Assembly: GCF_002941025.1 (NCBI RefSeq)
Contig: NZ_PTJS01000001.1
Span: forward strand, 5,089,472-5,153,471
Length of the DNA stretch: 64,000 nt
DNA from: Streptomyces sp. QL37
GTDB taxonomy: Bacteria; Actinomycetota; Actinomycetes; Streptomycetales; Streptomycetaceae
Direction: 5' to 3'
Below the pieces are notes generated by a model, which saw only the letters and a program-made list of their open reading frames with translations, searched no databases and was not told the origin of the DNA. Made by a program: the position numbers and the translations under genes. Positions 46,008 to 55,353 of this stretch are shown here, in pieces (within the stretch, counting starts at the first letter, position 1; every line of letters begins with the position of its first letter).

Positions 46008-47561
46008 ATGCGGTTCATCCGTCTACGGATTCTCGCGATTCTGGCGGTATTGGTCATCGCAGGCGTCGGCGCCTGGCAGCTGCTTCCCTCGGACGAGGTG
46101 AACGAGTCCCCGATCACGGTCGGAACGTCCGACGAGGTCACCTCGCTCGACCCCGCCGGTGCGTACGACGCGGGTTCCTGGGCGATCTACAGCAACCTCT
46201 ACCAGTCCCTGATGACCTTCAGGTCCGGGGCGGTCGTGCCGGAACCGGACGCCGCCGAGAGCTGCGGCTTCGTCGGCCAGAAGCTCCAGACCTACCAGTG
46301 CAGGCTCCGGGACGACCTGACCTTCTCCAACGGCCGCAAGATCACGGCCGAGGACGTCAAGTACTCCTTCGACCGCATGCTCCGGATCAAGGCGGACGCC
46401 GGGCCCTCGGTGCTGTTCCCCAGCCTCGACACCATCGTGACCGAGGGCCGCACGATCACCTTCAACCTCTCGGCCAGGGACGCGACGTTCCCGCAGAAAC
46501 TGGCCACGGGAGCCGGGTCCATCGTCGACCCCACCCAGTACCCGAAGGACAAGCTCCGCACGGGCGGCCGTGTCGACGGTTCGGGCCCGTACACCCTGAA
46601 GTCGTTCGAGTCCGGTGTCCAGGCCGAGCTGGTGCCCAACCCGGCGTACAAGGGCGCGTTGAAGAAGACGGGCGTCGCGGTCGACATCCGCTACTTCGAG
46701 GGGTCCGAGGCGCTCCAGGCGGCCTGGAAGGCCGGGGACGTCGATGTCACGCACCGCCAGCTCCCCTCCGAGCAGCTCGCCGAGCTCGACCCGGCCGCCG
46801 ACGACCAGCGCGTCACCGAGGCGGACAGCGCCGAGATCCGCAACCTCGTCTTCAACGTCCGGGACGGCGCGCCGCTCGCGGACAAGAAGGTCCGCCAGGC
46901 CGTCGCCTGGCTCATCGACCGCGGGCCGCTGGTCACCAAGGCCTACCGGAGCACCGTCGAACCGCTGTACTCGCTGATCCCGCAGGGCTACATCGGGCAC
47001 AGCACCCCCTTCTTCGACTCCTACCCGGAGTCGGACCCGGAGCGGGCCAGGGAGCTGATGGAGGAGGCCGGGGTGGATCTTCCGCTGCACATCACCTTCG
47101 CCCACCGCGACGACGACGCCAACAAGGCGGAGTCCGCCGAGCTGGTCCGCCAGCTGGAGAAGGACGGGCTCTTCGAGGTCAAGGAGAAGGCCGTCGAGTG
47201 GCAGGCCTTCCAGAAGGGCTACGCGGCCGGTGAGTACGACGCGTACACCCTGGGATGGCTCCCGGACTACCCGGACCCCGACACCTTCAGCCAGCCGCTG
47301 GTCGGCAGCGAGAACTCCCTCCACAACGGCTACAGCAGCGAGAAGATGGACGCGCTGATCGCGGCCACGCAGCAGTACAGCGACCGCGGCCGGACCTCGG
47401 ACGACTTCAAGGAGATGCAGAAGCTGGTCGGCGAGGACGTGCCGCTGGTCCCGCTGTGGCAGAAGAAGGACTACGTCGTCAGCAAGCAGTCCGTGTCCGG
47501 GTCCCAGTACCTCTCCGACGGCACCGGGATCTGGCGGCTGTGGGAACTCAGCTGGATCTGA
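46008..47561 (+). CDS. Peptide/oligopeptide-type ABC substrate-binding protein (SBP family 5), orphan
   Basis: A 517-residue protein of the DppA/OppA family. A single N-terminal hydrophobic segment (ILAILAVLVIAGVGAWQLL) lacks a Cys lipobox, so it is either cleaved or kept as a membrane anchor. Family blocks: TSLDPAGAYDAGSWAIYSNL, DLTFSNGRKITAEDVKYSFDR, GSGPYTLKSFE, DKKVRQAVAWLIDR and YTLGWLPDYPDPDTF. No permease or ATPase gene is nearby. AAGGGAG precedes the ATG. Its 3' end overlaps the convergent TetR gene by 14 bp. Confidence 0.9.
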   Translation: MRFIRLRILAILAVLVIAGVGAWQLLPSDEVNESPITVGTSDEVTSLDPAGAYDAGSWAIYSNLYQSLMTFRSGAVVPEPDAAESCGFVGQKLQTYQCRLRDDLTFSNGRKITAEDVKYSFDRMLRIKADAGPSVLFPSLDTIVTEGRTITFNLSARDATFPQKLATGAGSIVDPTQYPKDKLRTGGRVDGSGPYTLKSFESGVQAELVPNPAYKGALKKTGVAVDIRYFEGSEALQAAWKAGDVDVTHRQLPSEQLAELDPAADDQRVTEADSAEIRNLVFNVRDGAPLADKKVRQAVAWLIDRGPLVTKAYRSTVEPLYSLIPQGYIGHSTPFFDSYPESDPERARELMEEAGVDLPLHITFAHRDDDANKAESAELVRQLEKDGLFEVKEKAVEWQAFQKGYAAGEYDAYTLGWLPDYPDPDTFSQPLVGSENSLHNGYSSEKMDALIAATQQYSDRGRTSDDFKEMQKLVGEDVPLVPLWQKKDYVVSKQSVSGSQYLSDGTGIWRLWELSWI

Positions 47562-48312
47562 CGTCCTCGGCGCCCCGCGCCCCGGGCATGAACTCCACCA
47601 GCACGTCGTGGACCTGCCGCACGAGCGGCCGCAGCACCCGGAAGCGGGAGAGCGCGATCGCCCGGGCGGCGATCGGCGCGGTGCGCTCGACGAGCCGGCG
47701 GCTGCGGGCGGTGCCCTCGGACCGGTCGTAGACCCAGAACAGCACCAGGCCCATCTGCATCAGCCACATCAACTGCGGCAGTATCCGCCCCAGTTCGGGG
47801 TCGTACTTGGTGCTGGATCCCGCCAGGCACCGCTCGTGCACGGAGATCACCGCCTCGCGGGCGCCCACGGAATCCTCCGAGAAGGGGGAGAGCGGGCTCT
47901 CCGGGTCGGCGGCGTTCTTGAAGAACTGGGCGGCGAAGCGGTGGTACGGCTCGGCGATGTCCAGCCACCGGAGCAGTACGCCCCGGATGCGCAGGGCGAG
48001 ATCCGTCTCGTCGGCCAGGACCGGCCGGACCGCCGCCTCGTGCTCGGTGGCGATCCGGTCGTAGAAGCCCTGGACCAGGTGTTCCTTGGAGGAGAAGTAG
48101 TAGTAGGCGTTCCCGACGGAGACGCCGGCCTCCTGGGCGATGGCCCGCATCGTCGTCCGGTCGTACCCGCGCTCCTCGAAGAGCCGGAGCGCCGTCTCCA
48201 GGATCAGGGTGCGGGTCTGCTCGCTCTTCGGGGCCTTCGACTTCCCGGCCGCGCCGCTTCCGGCCGGCTTCGAACCGCCCGCTTCCGCCACGTTCTTCTC
48301 TTGCTTCGCCAC
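47548..48312 (-). CDS. TetR-family transcriptional regulator
   Basis: A 254-residue protein. A Lys/Ala/Gly-rich 28-residue leader precedes the TetR helix-turn-helix (TLILETALRLFEERGYDRTT, AIAQEAGVSVGNAYYYFSSK). The C-terminal ligand domain begins with RIATEHEAAVRPVLADE and includes hydrophobic helices (LPQLMWLMQMGLVLFWVYDR). It uses a GTG start. Targets are unknown; there is no divergent neighbour, only a convergent SBP gene. Confidence 0.92.
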   Translation of the reverse strand: MAKQEKNVAEAGGSKPAGSGAAGKSKAPKSEQTRTLILETALRLFEERGYDRTTMRAIAQEAGVSVGNAYYYFSSKEHLVQGFYDRIATEHEAAVRPVLADETDLALRIRGVLLRWLDIAEPYHRFAAQFFKNAADPESPLSPFSEDSVGAREAVISVHERCLAGSSTKYDPELGRILPQLMWLMQMGLVLFWVYDRSEGTARSRRLVERTAPIAARAIALSRFRVLRPLVRQVHDVLVEFMPGARGAEDVRSS

Positions 48313-48355
48313 GGTTCCAAGGCTAACCGGGCGAGGGGGAGCGGCCGGTCCGGAC

Positions 48356-48946
48356 TCAGGCGCTCATCGAACGCGCGGTGTTGACCTGCGACATGACCCA
48401 CTGGAAGGTCTCGGGGCCCGTCGCCGGGATCATCGTCTGATGGTGCCGGCCTCCGCTGGTGACCGTGATCTGCACGAAGCCGGTCGTGCGCTTCTCCTTC
48501 ATCAGGAGGAACAGCAGTCCGATGAGGCAGAACAGCGCGAAGACGATCGCGAGCACGATGCCCACGGTCGGGATCTTCTCCTCCGTGCGCGACATGTCGG
48601 TCGCCGTCCACACCGCGCCCTTGAGCGGCAGGGTGCCGGACGGGGTCACGATGCCGTCGTTCATCACCGTGATGTCACCGAGCGAGAGCACCGGAACTCC
48701 GCTGCCGCCGTGCTGCGCCGGCAGGTTGAAGCCGGGCTCCGTCGGCTGTCCGGGGCCCGGGTAGCCGTAACCGGGGCCGGGCTGGGCCGCGGAGTCGGGC
48801 AGCGGCTGCGGATAGCCGTACGCCGGAGCGGCGCCCGGCGCCGGATAGCCGTAACCCTGGCCGTCCGGCATCGTGGGCGGGTTGCCCGGCGGCTGGGGCG
48901 GGCCCCACTTGTATGAGTCGTCCGCGTACGGATTCGGATCGCTCAC
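48356..48946 (-). CDS. Membrane protein with Pro-Gly-Tyr-rich N-terminus, unknown function
   Basis: A 196-residue protein. Residues 1-85 are low complexity (GYGYPAPGAAPAYGYPQPLP). A short beta-like segment and one membrane helix (PTVGIVLAIVFALFCLIGLL, about 128-147) follow, then a C-terminal domain (KRTTGFVQITVTSGGRHHQT). This looks like a small membrane protein with both ends in the cytoplasm or one outside. The GTG start follows GGGGAAC. No family assigned. Confidence 0.8.
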   Translation of the reverse strand: MSDPNPYADDSYKWGPPQPPGNPPTMPDGQGYGYPAPGAAPAYGYPQPLPDSAAQPGPGYGYPGPGQPTEPGFNLPAQHGGSGVPVLSLGDITVMNDGIVTPSGTLPLKGAVWTATDMSRTEEKIPTVGIVLAIVFALFCLIGLLFLLMKEKRTTGFVQITVTSGGRHHQTMIPATGPETFQWVMSQVNTARSMSA

Positions 48947-49062
48947 GACGTTCCCCGTTCTCCATCAAGCCATCTGCTCCCGTGCTGTCCTGCGCCGGGA
49001 GAGGGTGAGCCGGTCGACGGCTCCGCACGACCGTACCGTCCCGGACCGCCCGACGCACCAAG

Positions 49063-49103
49063 AGGCCCCGCTTCCCGCACTGTCCGTGCGGGAAGCGGGG
49101 CCT
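49063..49103 (-). terminator. Hairpin terminator after sdhB
   Basis: A perfect 18-bp stem (49063-49080 with 49086-49103) and a 5-base loop lie 18 bp beyond the sdhB stop codon on the minus strand. Confidence 0.9.
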
Positions 49104-49121
49104 TCCGGTACAACGCGTGGG

Positions 49122-49898
49122 TCAGAAGCGACGGGTGATCAGCGCGCGCTTCACTTCCTGGATCGCCTTGGTGACCTCGATGCCACGCGGGCAGGCGTCC
49201 GTGCAGTTGAACGTCGTGCGGCAACGCCACACACCGTCACGGTCGTTGAGGATCTCCAGGCGCTGCTCCCCGGCCTCGTCACGCGAGTCGAAGATGAAGC
49301 GGTGCGCGTTGACGATCGCCGCCGGGCCGAAGTACTGGCCGTCGTTCCAGAACACCGGGCACGAGGACGTGCACGCGGCGCACAGGATGCACTTGGTGGT
49401 GTCGTCGAAGCGCTCGCGGTCCTCGGGGGACTGCAGGCGCTCGCGGGTCGGCTCGTTCCCCTTGGTGACGAGGAAGGGCATGACATCGCGGTAGGCCTGG
49501 AAGAACGGGTCCATGTCGACCACGAGGTCCTTGAGGACCGTGAGGCCCTTGATGGCCTCGACCGTGATCGGCTTCTCCGGGTTGATGTCCTTGATCAGCG
49601 TCTTGCAGGCGAGCCTGTTCTTGCCGTTGATCCGCATCGCGTCGGAGCCGCAGATGCCGTGCGCGCAGGAGCGCCGGAACGTCAGCGTGCCGTCCTGCTC
49701 CCACTTGATCTTGTGAAGGGCGTCGAGCACACGCTCCTTCGGGTCGATCGAGATCTGGAAGTCCTGCCACTCGACCTCGTCGGTGACCTCGGGGTTGAAG
49801 CGGCGGATCCGGAACGTCGCCGTGATGTACGGGGTGTCGGCGAAGCCGGCCTCGGGCTCGGGGGCCTTGTCCGACTTCTCCAGGGTGGGGGTTGCCAT
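49122..49898 (-). CDS. sdhB: Succinate dehydrogenase iron-sulfur subunit
   Basis: A 258-residue subunit that carries three Fe-S clusters between SdhA and the quinone. The plant-type 2Fe-2S ligands are in RRSCAHGICGSDAMRINGK; the 4Fe-4S and 3Fe-4S ligands are in CILCAACTSSCPV and FNCTDACPRGIEV. Its ATG overlaps the sdhA stop (TGATG), so translation is coupled. Last gene of sdhCDAB. Confidence 0.98.
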   Translation of the reverse strand: MATPTLEKSDKAPEPEAGFADTPYITATFRIRRFNPEVTDEVEWQDFQISIDPKERVLDALHKIKWEQDGTLTFRRSCAHGICGSDAMRINGKNRLACKTLIKDINPEKPITVEAIKGLTVLKDLVVDMDPFFQAYRDVMPFLVTKGNEPTRERLQSPEDRERFDDTTKCILCAACTSSCPVFWNDGQYFGPAAIVNAHRFIFDSRDEAGEQRLEILNDRDGVWRCRTTFNCTDACPRGIEVTKAIQEVKRALITRRF

Positions 49899-51652
49899 CA
49901 GTACTTACGCTCCATCGGCTGGTAGCGGGTCGTGACGACCGGCTTGTAGTCGAGCCGGATCGACTCGGTGCCGTCGTCCGCGACCTCGCGGTACGCCATG
50001 GTGTGGCGCATGAAGTTGACGTCGTCGCGGTTCGGGTAGTCCTCGCGGTAGTGACCGCCGCGGGACTCCTTGCGGGCCAGCGCGGAGGTCGCCATGACCT
50101 CGGCCAGGTCGAGCAGGTTGCCCAGCTCGATGGCCTCCAGCAGGTCGGTGTTGAACCGCTTGCCCTTGTCCTGGATCGACACGTCGAGGTAGCGCGTGCG
50201 CAGCTCGGCGATCTTGTCGACGGCGGTCTTGATGGTCTGCTCGGTGCGGAACACCATCACGTTGGCGTCCATGCACTCCTGCAGCTCCGTGCGGAGCGCG
50301 TGGACCCGCTCGGTGCCCGTCGAGTTGCGCAGCCGCTCGACCTGGTCCTGGACCAGCTGGGCCGGGTTCTCGGGAAGCTCGACGAAGTCGTTCTTCGCGG
50401 AGTACTCGGCGGCGGCGATGCCCGAGCGGCGTCCGAAGACGTTGATGTCGAGCAGCGAGTTGGTGCCCAGACGGTTGGCGCCGTGCACGGAGACACAGGC
50501 GACCTCGCCGGCGGCGTACAGGCCCGGGACGACGGTGGTGTTGTCGGCCAGCACCTCGCCCTCGACGTTGGTCGGGATGCCGCCCATGGCGTAGTGCGCG
50601 GTCGGCTGGATCGGGATCGGGTCCGTGTAGGGCTCGATGCCGAGGTACGTACGCGCGAACTCGGTGATGTCCGGGAGCTTCGCGTCCAGCTGCTCCGGCG
50701 GGAGGTGCGTGAGGTCGAGGTAGACGTGGTCGCCCTCGGGACCGCAGCCGCGGCCCTCACGGATCTCGGTGTAGATGGAGCGGGACACGACGTCACGGGA
50801 CGCGAGGTCCTTCATGACCGGCGCGTACTTCTCCATGAAGCGCTCGCCGTCCTTGTTGCGGAGGATGCCGCCCTCACCGCGGGCGCCCTCCGTCAGGAGG
50901 ATGCCCATGCGCCAGATGCCCGTCGGGTGGAACTGGAAGAACTCCATGTCCTCCAGCGGCAGACCCCGGCGGTAGCAGGCGGCCTGGCCGTCACCGGTCA
51001 GGGTGTGCGCGTTCGACGTCACCTTGAAGAACTTGCCGGTGCCGCCCGAGGCATAGATGACCGACTTCGCCTGGAAGACGTGGATCTCGCCGGTGGCCAG
51101 CTCGTAGGCGACGACGCCGGCGGACTTCTTGACGCCGTCCACCTCGACGACCAGCTGGTCCAGGACGTAGAACTCGTTGAAGAACTCCACGCCCTCCTTG
51201 ACGCAGTTCTGGTACAGCGTCTGGAGGATCATGTGGCCGGTGCGGTCGCCCGAGTAGCAGGCGCGGCGGACCGGGGCCTCACCGTGGTTGCGGGAGTGAC
51301 CGCCGAACCGGCGCTGGTCGATCTTGCCCTCGGGCGTACGGCCGAACGGCAGGCCCATCTTCTCCAGGTCGAGGACGGCGTCGATGGCCTCCTTCGCGAG
51401 GATCTCGGCGGCGTCCTGGTCGACCAGGTAGTCGCCGCCCTTGATCGTGTCGAAGGTGTGCCACTCCCAGTTGTCCTCCTCCACGTTGGCGAGCGCGGCG
51501 GCCATGCCGCCCTGCGCCGCGCCCGTGTGGGAGCGGGTGGGGTAGAGCTTCGTCAGCACGGCGGTGCGGCTGCGCTTGGTCGACTCGATGGCCGCGCGCA
51601 TGCCGGCGCCGCCGGCGCCGACGATGACGGTGTCGTACTTGTGGATCTGCAT
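49898..51652 (-). CDS. sdhA: Succinate dehydrogenase flavoprotein subunit
   Basis: A 584-residue subunit that oxidises succinate. The FAD-binding VIVGAGGAGMRAAIES is at the N-terminus; the covalent-FAD His42 is in TRSHTGAAQGG. The active-site Arg/His region GGHSRNHGEAPVRRACYSGD and the C-terminal NRDDVNFMRHTMAYR are present. It sits between sdhD and sdhB in the operon. Confidence 0.98.
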   Translation of the reverse strand: MQIHKYDTVIVGAGGAGMRAAIESTKRSRTAVLTKLYPTRSHTGAAQGGMAAALANVEEDNWEWHTFDTIKGGDYLVDQDAAEILAKEAIDAVLDLEKMGLPFGRTPEGKIDQRRFGGHSRNHGEAPVRRACYSGDRTGHMILQTLYQNCVKEGVEFFNEFYVLDQLVVEVDGVKKSAGVVAYELATGEIHVFQAKSVIYASGGTGKFFKVTSNAHTLTGDGQAACYRRGLPLEDMEFFQFHPTGIWRMGILLTEGARGEGGILRNKDGERFMEKYAPVMKDLASRDVVSRSIYTEIREGRGCGPEGDHVYLDLTHLPPEQLDAKLPDITEFARTYLGIEPYTDPIPIQPTAHYAMGGIPTNVEGEVLADNTTVVPGLYAAGEVACVSVHGANRLGTNSLLDINVFGRRSGIAAAEYSAKNDFVELPENPAQLVQDQVERLRNSTGTERVHALRTELQECMDANVMVFRTEQTIKTAVDKIAELRTRYLDVSIQDKGKRFNTDLLEAIELGNLLDLAEVMATSALARKESRGGHYREDYPNRDDVNFMRHTMAYREVADDGTESIRLDYKPVVTTRYQPMERKY

Positions 51653-51682
51653 GGTTTTCCTCTGGTCCCTCTGTCCCGGCGC

Positions 51683-52162
51683 CTAGCGGATGTTCGGGTC
51701 GAAGGTGAAGATCACCAGCGTGCCCAGCAGGACGGTGAACACCGTGGCGGTGTACAGGAGCATCTTCAGCCAGAAGCGGGTGTTGTCCCGTTCGGCGTAG
51801 TCGTTGATGACCGTACGGAGGCCGTTGGCGCCGTGCAGCATGGCGAGCCACAGCATCGCCAGGTCCCAGACCTGCCAGAACGGCGAAGCCCAGCGGCCCG
51901 CGACGAAGGCGAAGCCGATCTTGGACACGCCGCCGTCGAGCACCAGCTGGATCAGCAGGTGGCCGATGACGAGGACGACCAGCACGATGCCCGACAGGCG
52001 CATGAAGAGCCAGGCGTACATCTCGAAGTTCGTGCGCGAACCCTTGGGGGTCTTGCCCGTGCGCTTGCGCGGGGGCTCGATCACCGGGGCCGGGTTCTCG
52101 ACGTCGTACAGGCCTACGCCCTCGACGTCACCGATCGCGGAAGAAGGAGTCTCGGTGGACAT
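51683..52162 (-). CDS. sdhD: Succinate dehydrogenase membrane anchor subunit D
   Basis: A 159-residue subunit with three membrane helices (LFMRLSGIVLVVLVIGHLLI, LWLAMLHGANGLRTVI, MLLYTATVFTVLLGTLVIF). His residues in VIGHLLIQ and LHGANG are likely heme/quinone-site residues. The N-terminal 50 residues are acidic and cytoplasmic. It lies 5 bp after the sdhC stop. Confidence 0.93.
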   Translation of the reverse strand: MSTETPSSAIGDVEGVGLYDVENPAPVIEPPRKRTGKTPKGSRTNFEMYAWLFMRLSGIVLVVLVIGHLLIQLVLDGGVSKIGFAFVAGRWASPFWQVWDLAMLWLAMLHGANGLRTVINDYAERDNTRFWLKMLLYTATVFTVLLGTLVIFTFDPNIR

Positions 52163-52167
52163 CGGCC

Positions 52168-52548
52168 TCAGCTCCCGAAGACTTCACGTACGGCGTGACC
52201 GAGGACGGGGTACAGCGCCCCGACCATCAGCACGATCCAGATGCCCAGGACGGTCCAGAGCATCTGCTTCTGATAGCGCGCGCCCTTGGACCAGAAGTCC
52301 ACGGCGACGATGCGGAGACCGTTCAGCGCGTGGAACAGGATCGCGGCCACCAGGCCGTACTCGAGCAGCGCGACGAGCGGGGTCTTGTAGGTGGCCACGA
52401 CGTCGTCGTACGCCTCGGGGGAGACACGCACGAGAGCGGTGTCCAGGACGTGTACGAACAGGAAGAAGAAAATGAGGACACCGGTGACTCGATGAGCCAC
52501 CCAGGACCACATGCCTTCCCGGCCGCGGTACAGCGTTCCAGCCGGCAC
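52168..52548 (-). CDS. sdhC: Succinate dehydrogenase cytochrome b556 subunit
   Basis: A 126-residue subunit. TLYRGREGMWSWVAHRVTGV at the N-terminus is the family signature; three membrane helices follow (VLIFFFLFVHVLDTALVRV, LLEYGLVAAILFHALNGLRI, LGIWIVLMVGALYPVLGHAV). Heme ligands are probably in FVHVLDTA and FHALNGL. I used GTG 52548, which has GGAGGG upstream and gives the usual length. It is the first gene of sdhCDAB, so the promoter lies in the 166-bp gap upstream. Confidence 0.95.
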   Translation of the reverse strand: MPAGTLYRGREGMWSWVAHRVTGVLIFFFLFVHVLDTALVRVSPEAYDDVVATYKTPLVALLEYGLVAAILFHALNGLRIVAVDFWSKGARYQKQMLWTVLGIWIVLMVGALYPVLGHAVREVFGS

Positions 52549-52714
52549 GGAAGAACCCTCCGGGAGCGGGGATTGGGGCCGGCCGGCTTGACTGTCGGTC
52601 TGACCCGGCCGGGTACGGTCCACCGGCCCTGGCCATCGTAGCGACGCTTTGTCGGTTCCATTGCGGCGGGGGCTCCGGTGTGATCAAAGCGGCAGTCAAA
52701 CAGGCACGGACGGG

Positions 52715-53413
52715 CTACCGCGGGTCATATGCCACCGGGGGGAACGGGTCGGGCGCCAGACCCGCCTCGGTCACCAGCTCGATGATGCGGCCCCGGGCGA
52801 GTCGTCGCATCTCCTCCGCGGTCAGGGAGCGCTCCTCGTCCGGTTCGTGCGTCAGCCGGGTGCGCATGGCGGCCAGCACCTGGTCGACGTGCTGGGAGGG
52901 GCGCAGGCCGTCGAGGCAGATCACGAAGGCGTGGCCGAACCGGCTCTCGTACGCCGCGTGCGCGGCGCGCAGCGCCAGGTGGGCGGCCCGGGGCGCGTCG
53001 TGGTGCAGGCAGGGGGCGCTCTCCTCGGCGAGCGCCTCGGCGAGATCGGCGGGCGCGAGGTCGTATCCCGCCTCGTCGGAGGCGGCCAGCAGCGTCTCCA
53101 GGTCCGGATAGGGGCGGTGGGCGGCCAGCCGCTGGGCCCAGCGGTGGCTCCCGCAGCACTCCAGCAGGGCGGCCTCGGCCAGGCCCCGGGGCCAGGCGTT
53201 GAAGCGGCCGAGGCCACTCGAGTGGGCACTGGGGCGCCGGCTCACGGACACTGGTTCCGGAACAGGGGCCTCCACCGGGGCCTCGCGAAGGGCCGGGGCA
53301 GGGCCGCGGTTCTGGACGGGAACGGCCGACGGCCCGGCCTGCTGCGGTGGTTTCGGCAGGCCGGCGTGGGACTCGCTGGACCTGGACAGCGGGACTCCTC
53401 GAATGAATGACAT
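52715..53413 (-). CDS. OHCU decarboxylase-like (URAD family) protein
   Basis: A 232-residue protein. The first 75 residues are a Pro/Ser-rich extension; the core resembles 2-oxo-4-hydroxy-4-carboxy-5-ureidoimidazoline decarboxylase of uric-acid breakdown (AEAALLECCGSHRWAQRLAA, AYESRFGHAFVICLDG, TAEEMRRLARGRIIELV). The catalytic HPRIG motif of true URAD proteins is not visible; the equivalent stretch reads CLHHDAPRAAH. No uricase or transthyretin-like gene is nearby. Activity is therefore doubtful. The gene lies upstream of sdhC on the same strand, 166 bp apart. Confidence 0.75.
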   Translation of the reverse strand: MSFIRGVPLSRSSESHAGLPKPPQQAGPSAVPVQNRGPAPALREAPVEAPVPEPVSVSRRPSAHSSGLGRFNAWPRGLAEAALLECCGSHRWAQRLAAHRPYPDLETLLAASDEAGYDLAPADLAEALAEESAPCLHHDAPRAAHLALRAAHAAYESRFGHAFVICLDGLRPSQHVDQVLAAMRTRLTHEPDEERSLTAEEMRRLARGRIIELVTEAGLAPDPFPPVAYDPR

Positions 53414-53649
53414 CTGTGACCCTGGAGAGGGGCCGGAGAGCGACGAGGTTGCGCGGAAGGGCGGGGAGTGAGGACTGGACCTGTGTGCCGTCACGCTATC
53501 GAGGACGAGCGACGCGCAGCCGAAGGATGCGAGAAATTCACCCGGACGGGAGAGTTTCGGAACGCTTGATGGACGAATCAGTGGGGGAAATGCCCGACTT
53601 TCTCATCTTCTTTGAACTCTTTCTCCCCCGATCCGGAGGTTTCTGACCG

Positions 53650-55239
53650 ATGTCGCCCTCACGTGCACCCCTGGTGGCAGGCGCCGCTGTCGCGGTGGCA
53701 GCCGCCGTCACCCTCACCGTCGTCGTCTGGCCCGAGGACTCCGGTCCCGGAGCGGGGAACGGCGCGTCGGCCTCCTCCCGCACGTCCGCCTCCGCGTCAC
53801 CCACCCGGAGCTACCCGCTCTCCACGACGCCGCGGACGATACCCGCGGTCCGGGAGCACACCGCCGCCCGCGGCCCGGGCTGGAAGCCCGCCAAGGACAG
53901 CACGGTCGTCGCCGCCGATCCGGAGCTCGCCGACGAGGCGAAGCTGCTCGCCGGGGAGCTGAAGATCGGCTACCGGGGTGAGAAGGCCGCCCGCGCCGGT
54001 GACGTCGAGCTGGCGCTCGGCGGCAAGGGAGGCCAGGAGTCCTACACCCTGAGGACCGAGGACAACCGGGTCACGATCAGCGGTCCGGGCCAGGCGGGCG
54101 TCTTCTACGGGACCCGCACCCTCAAGCAGTCGCTGAGCGCGGACGACACCGTGCCCGAGGGCGTGGTGCGTGACACGCCCGACCGGCCGCAGCGCGGGCT
54201 CAACCTCGACATCGCGCGCAAGCACTACGACGCGGACTGGATCGAGGACCGGCTGCGCGAGATGGCCGACCTCAAGCTCAACCAGCTCGGTCTCCACTTC
54301 TCCGACGACCAGGCCTTCAGGATCGAGTCCGACTCGCACCCCGAGGTGGTCTCCGAGGAGCACCTCACCAAGGCGGAGGTCCGCCGGATCGTGAAGCTCG
54401 CGCAGAGCCTCCACATCACGATCGTCGCCGAGATCGACTCGCCCGGACACCTGGGCGCGGTCCTGGAGGCCCACCCCGACCTGCGACTGCGGAACACGCA
54501 GGGGGTCGTGCGGGAGGGCGCCATCGACATCTCGAAGCCCGAGTCCGCGCAGATCGTCGACGACCTGCTCAAGGAGTACGCGGAGCTCTTCCCCGGCGAC
54601 TGGTTCCACGTCGGCGCCGACGAGTACCAGGCGCTCACCGTGAGCGATCCGGCCGCCTCCTACCCGCAGCTGGCCGCCGCCGCACGGAAGAAGTACGGCA
54701 GCGACGCCACCGTGCAGGACCTGGCGGAGGGCTGGCTGAACGACCGCGCGGCGGTCATCACCGAGGCGAAGAAGATCCCCAAGGCCTGGAACGACGGCTT
54801 CTTCAGCGGCGGATCGGTCACCGGCGACAAGGGCATCGAGGTCGAGTACTGGACGGGCAAGGAGATCGGCGCCCGGCCGCCCCAGGACTACCTCGCCGAG
54901 GGCCGCAAGGTGATCAACCTCAACGACGAGTACCTCTACTACGTGCTCGGCGAGCCCAACGACTTCACGTACCCGACGGGTGAGCGGATCTACGAGCAGT
55001 GGACACCGCTCGTTCTGCGTGGAACCGAGCCGGTGGCAGAGCGCTATTCGAAGCAGATCCTGGGCGGCCGGTTCGCGGTCTGGGGCGACTTCCCGAACGC
55101 GCAGACGCAGGCGCAGGTGGCGGAGGGGATCCGGATGCCGCTCAACGCCGTCTCCCAGAAGCTGTGGGACCCGCGGGAGCCCAAGCTGACCTGGGCACAG
55201 TTCGAGCAGCTCGCCGACGAGGTCGACGCGTCGAACTGA
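53650..55239 (+). CDS. Secreted beta-N-acetylhexosaminidase (GH20)
   Basis: A 529-residue glycoside hydrolase that releases terminal GlcNAc from chitin-derived or wall oligosaccharides. It has an N-terminal signal or anchor (LVAGAAVAVAAAVTLTVVVW), a Ser/Ala-rich linker, the small GH20b domain (to about residue 170), and the TIM barrel with RGLNLDIARKHY, LGLHFSDDQAFRIES, EIDSPGHLGAV and the catalytic Asp324-Glu325 pair in HVGADEYQ. GGAGG lies 11 bases before the ATG. The 236-bp upstream gap has an AT-richer stretch (53590-53640) suitable for a promoter. Confidence 0.95.
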   Translation: MSPSRAPLVAGAAVAVAAAVTLTVVVWPEDSGPGAGNGASASSRTSASASPTRSYPLSTTPRTIPAVREHTAARGPGWKPAKDSTVVAADPELADEAKLLAGELKIGYRGEKAARAGDVELALGGKGGQESYTLRTEDNRVTISGPGQAGVFYGTRTLKQSLSADDTVPEGVVRDTPDRPQRGLNLDIARKHYDADWIEDRLREMADLKLNQLGLHFSDDQAFRIESDSHPEVVSEEHLTKAEVRRIVKLAQSLHITIVAEIDSPGHLGAVLEAHPDLRLRNTQGVVREGAIDISKPESAQIVDDLLKEYAELFPGDWFHVGADEYQALTVSDPAASYPQLAAAARKKYGSDATVQDLAEGWLNDRAAVITEAKKIPKAWNDGFFSGGSVTGDKGIEVEYWTGKEIGARPPQDYLAEGRKVINLNDEYLYYVLGEPNDFTYPTGERIYEQWTPLVLRGTEPVAERYSKQILGGRFAVWGDFPNAQTQAQVAEGIRMPLNAVSQKLWDPREPKLTWAQFEQLADEVDASN

Positions 55240-55287
55240 CCGGGGGACCCCGTGGACAGCGATGCCGCGGGAGGCTAGGTTCCGCAT

Positions 55288-55316
55288 GCCGCGCGCCCTG
55301 GGGAGGGGCGCGCGGC
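55288..55316 (+). terminator. Small hairpin after the GH20 gene
   Basis: An 11-bp GC stem (55288-55298 with 55306-55316) and a 7-base loop, 48 bp after the GH20 stop and 37 bp before the DUF4328 start. It may end the first transcript or structure the second leader. Confidence 0.5.
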
Positions 55317-55353
55317 TCGTGCGTCACCGACGAAGCCTGGGGGGCTCCACCTG

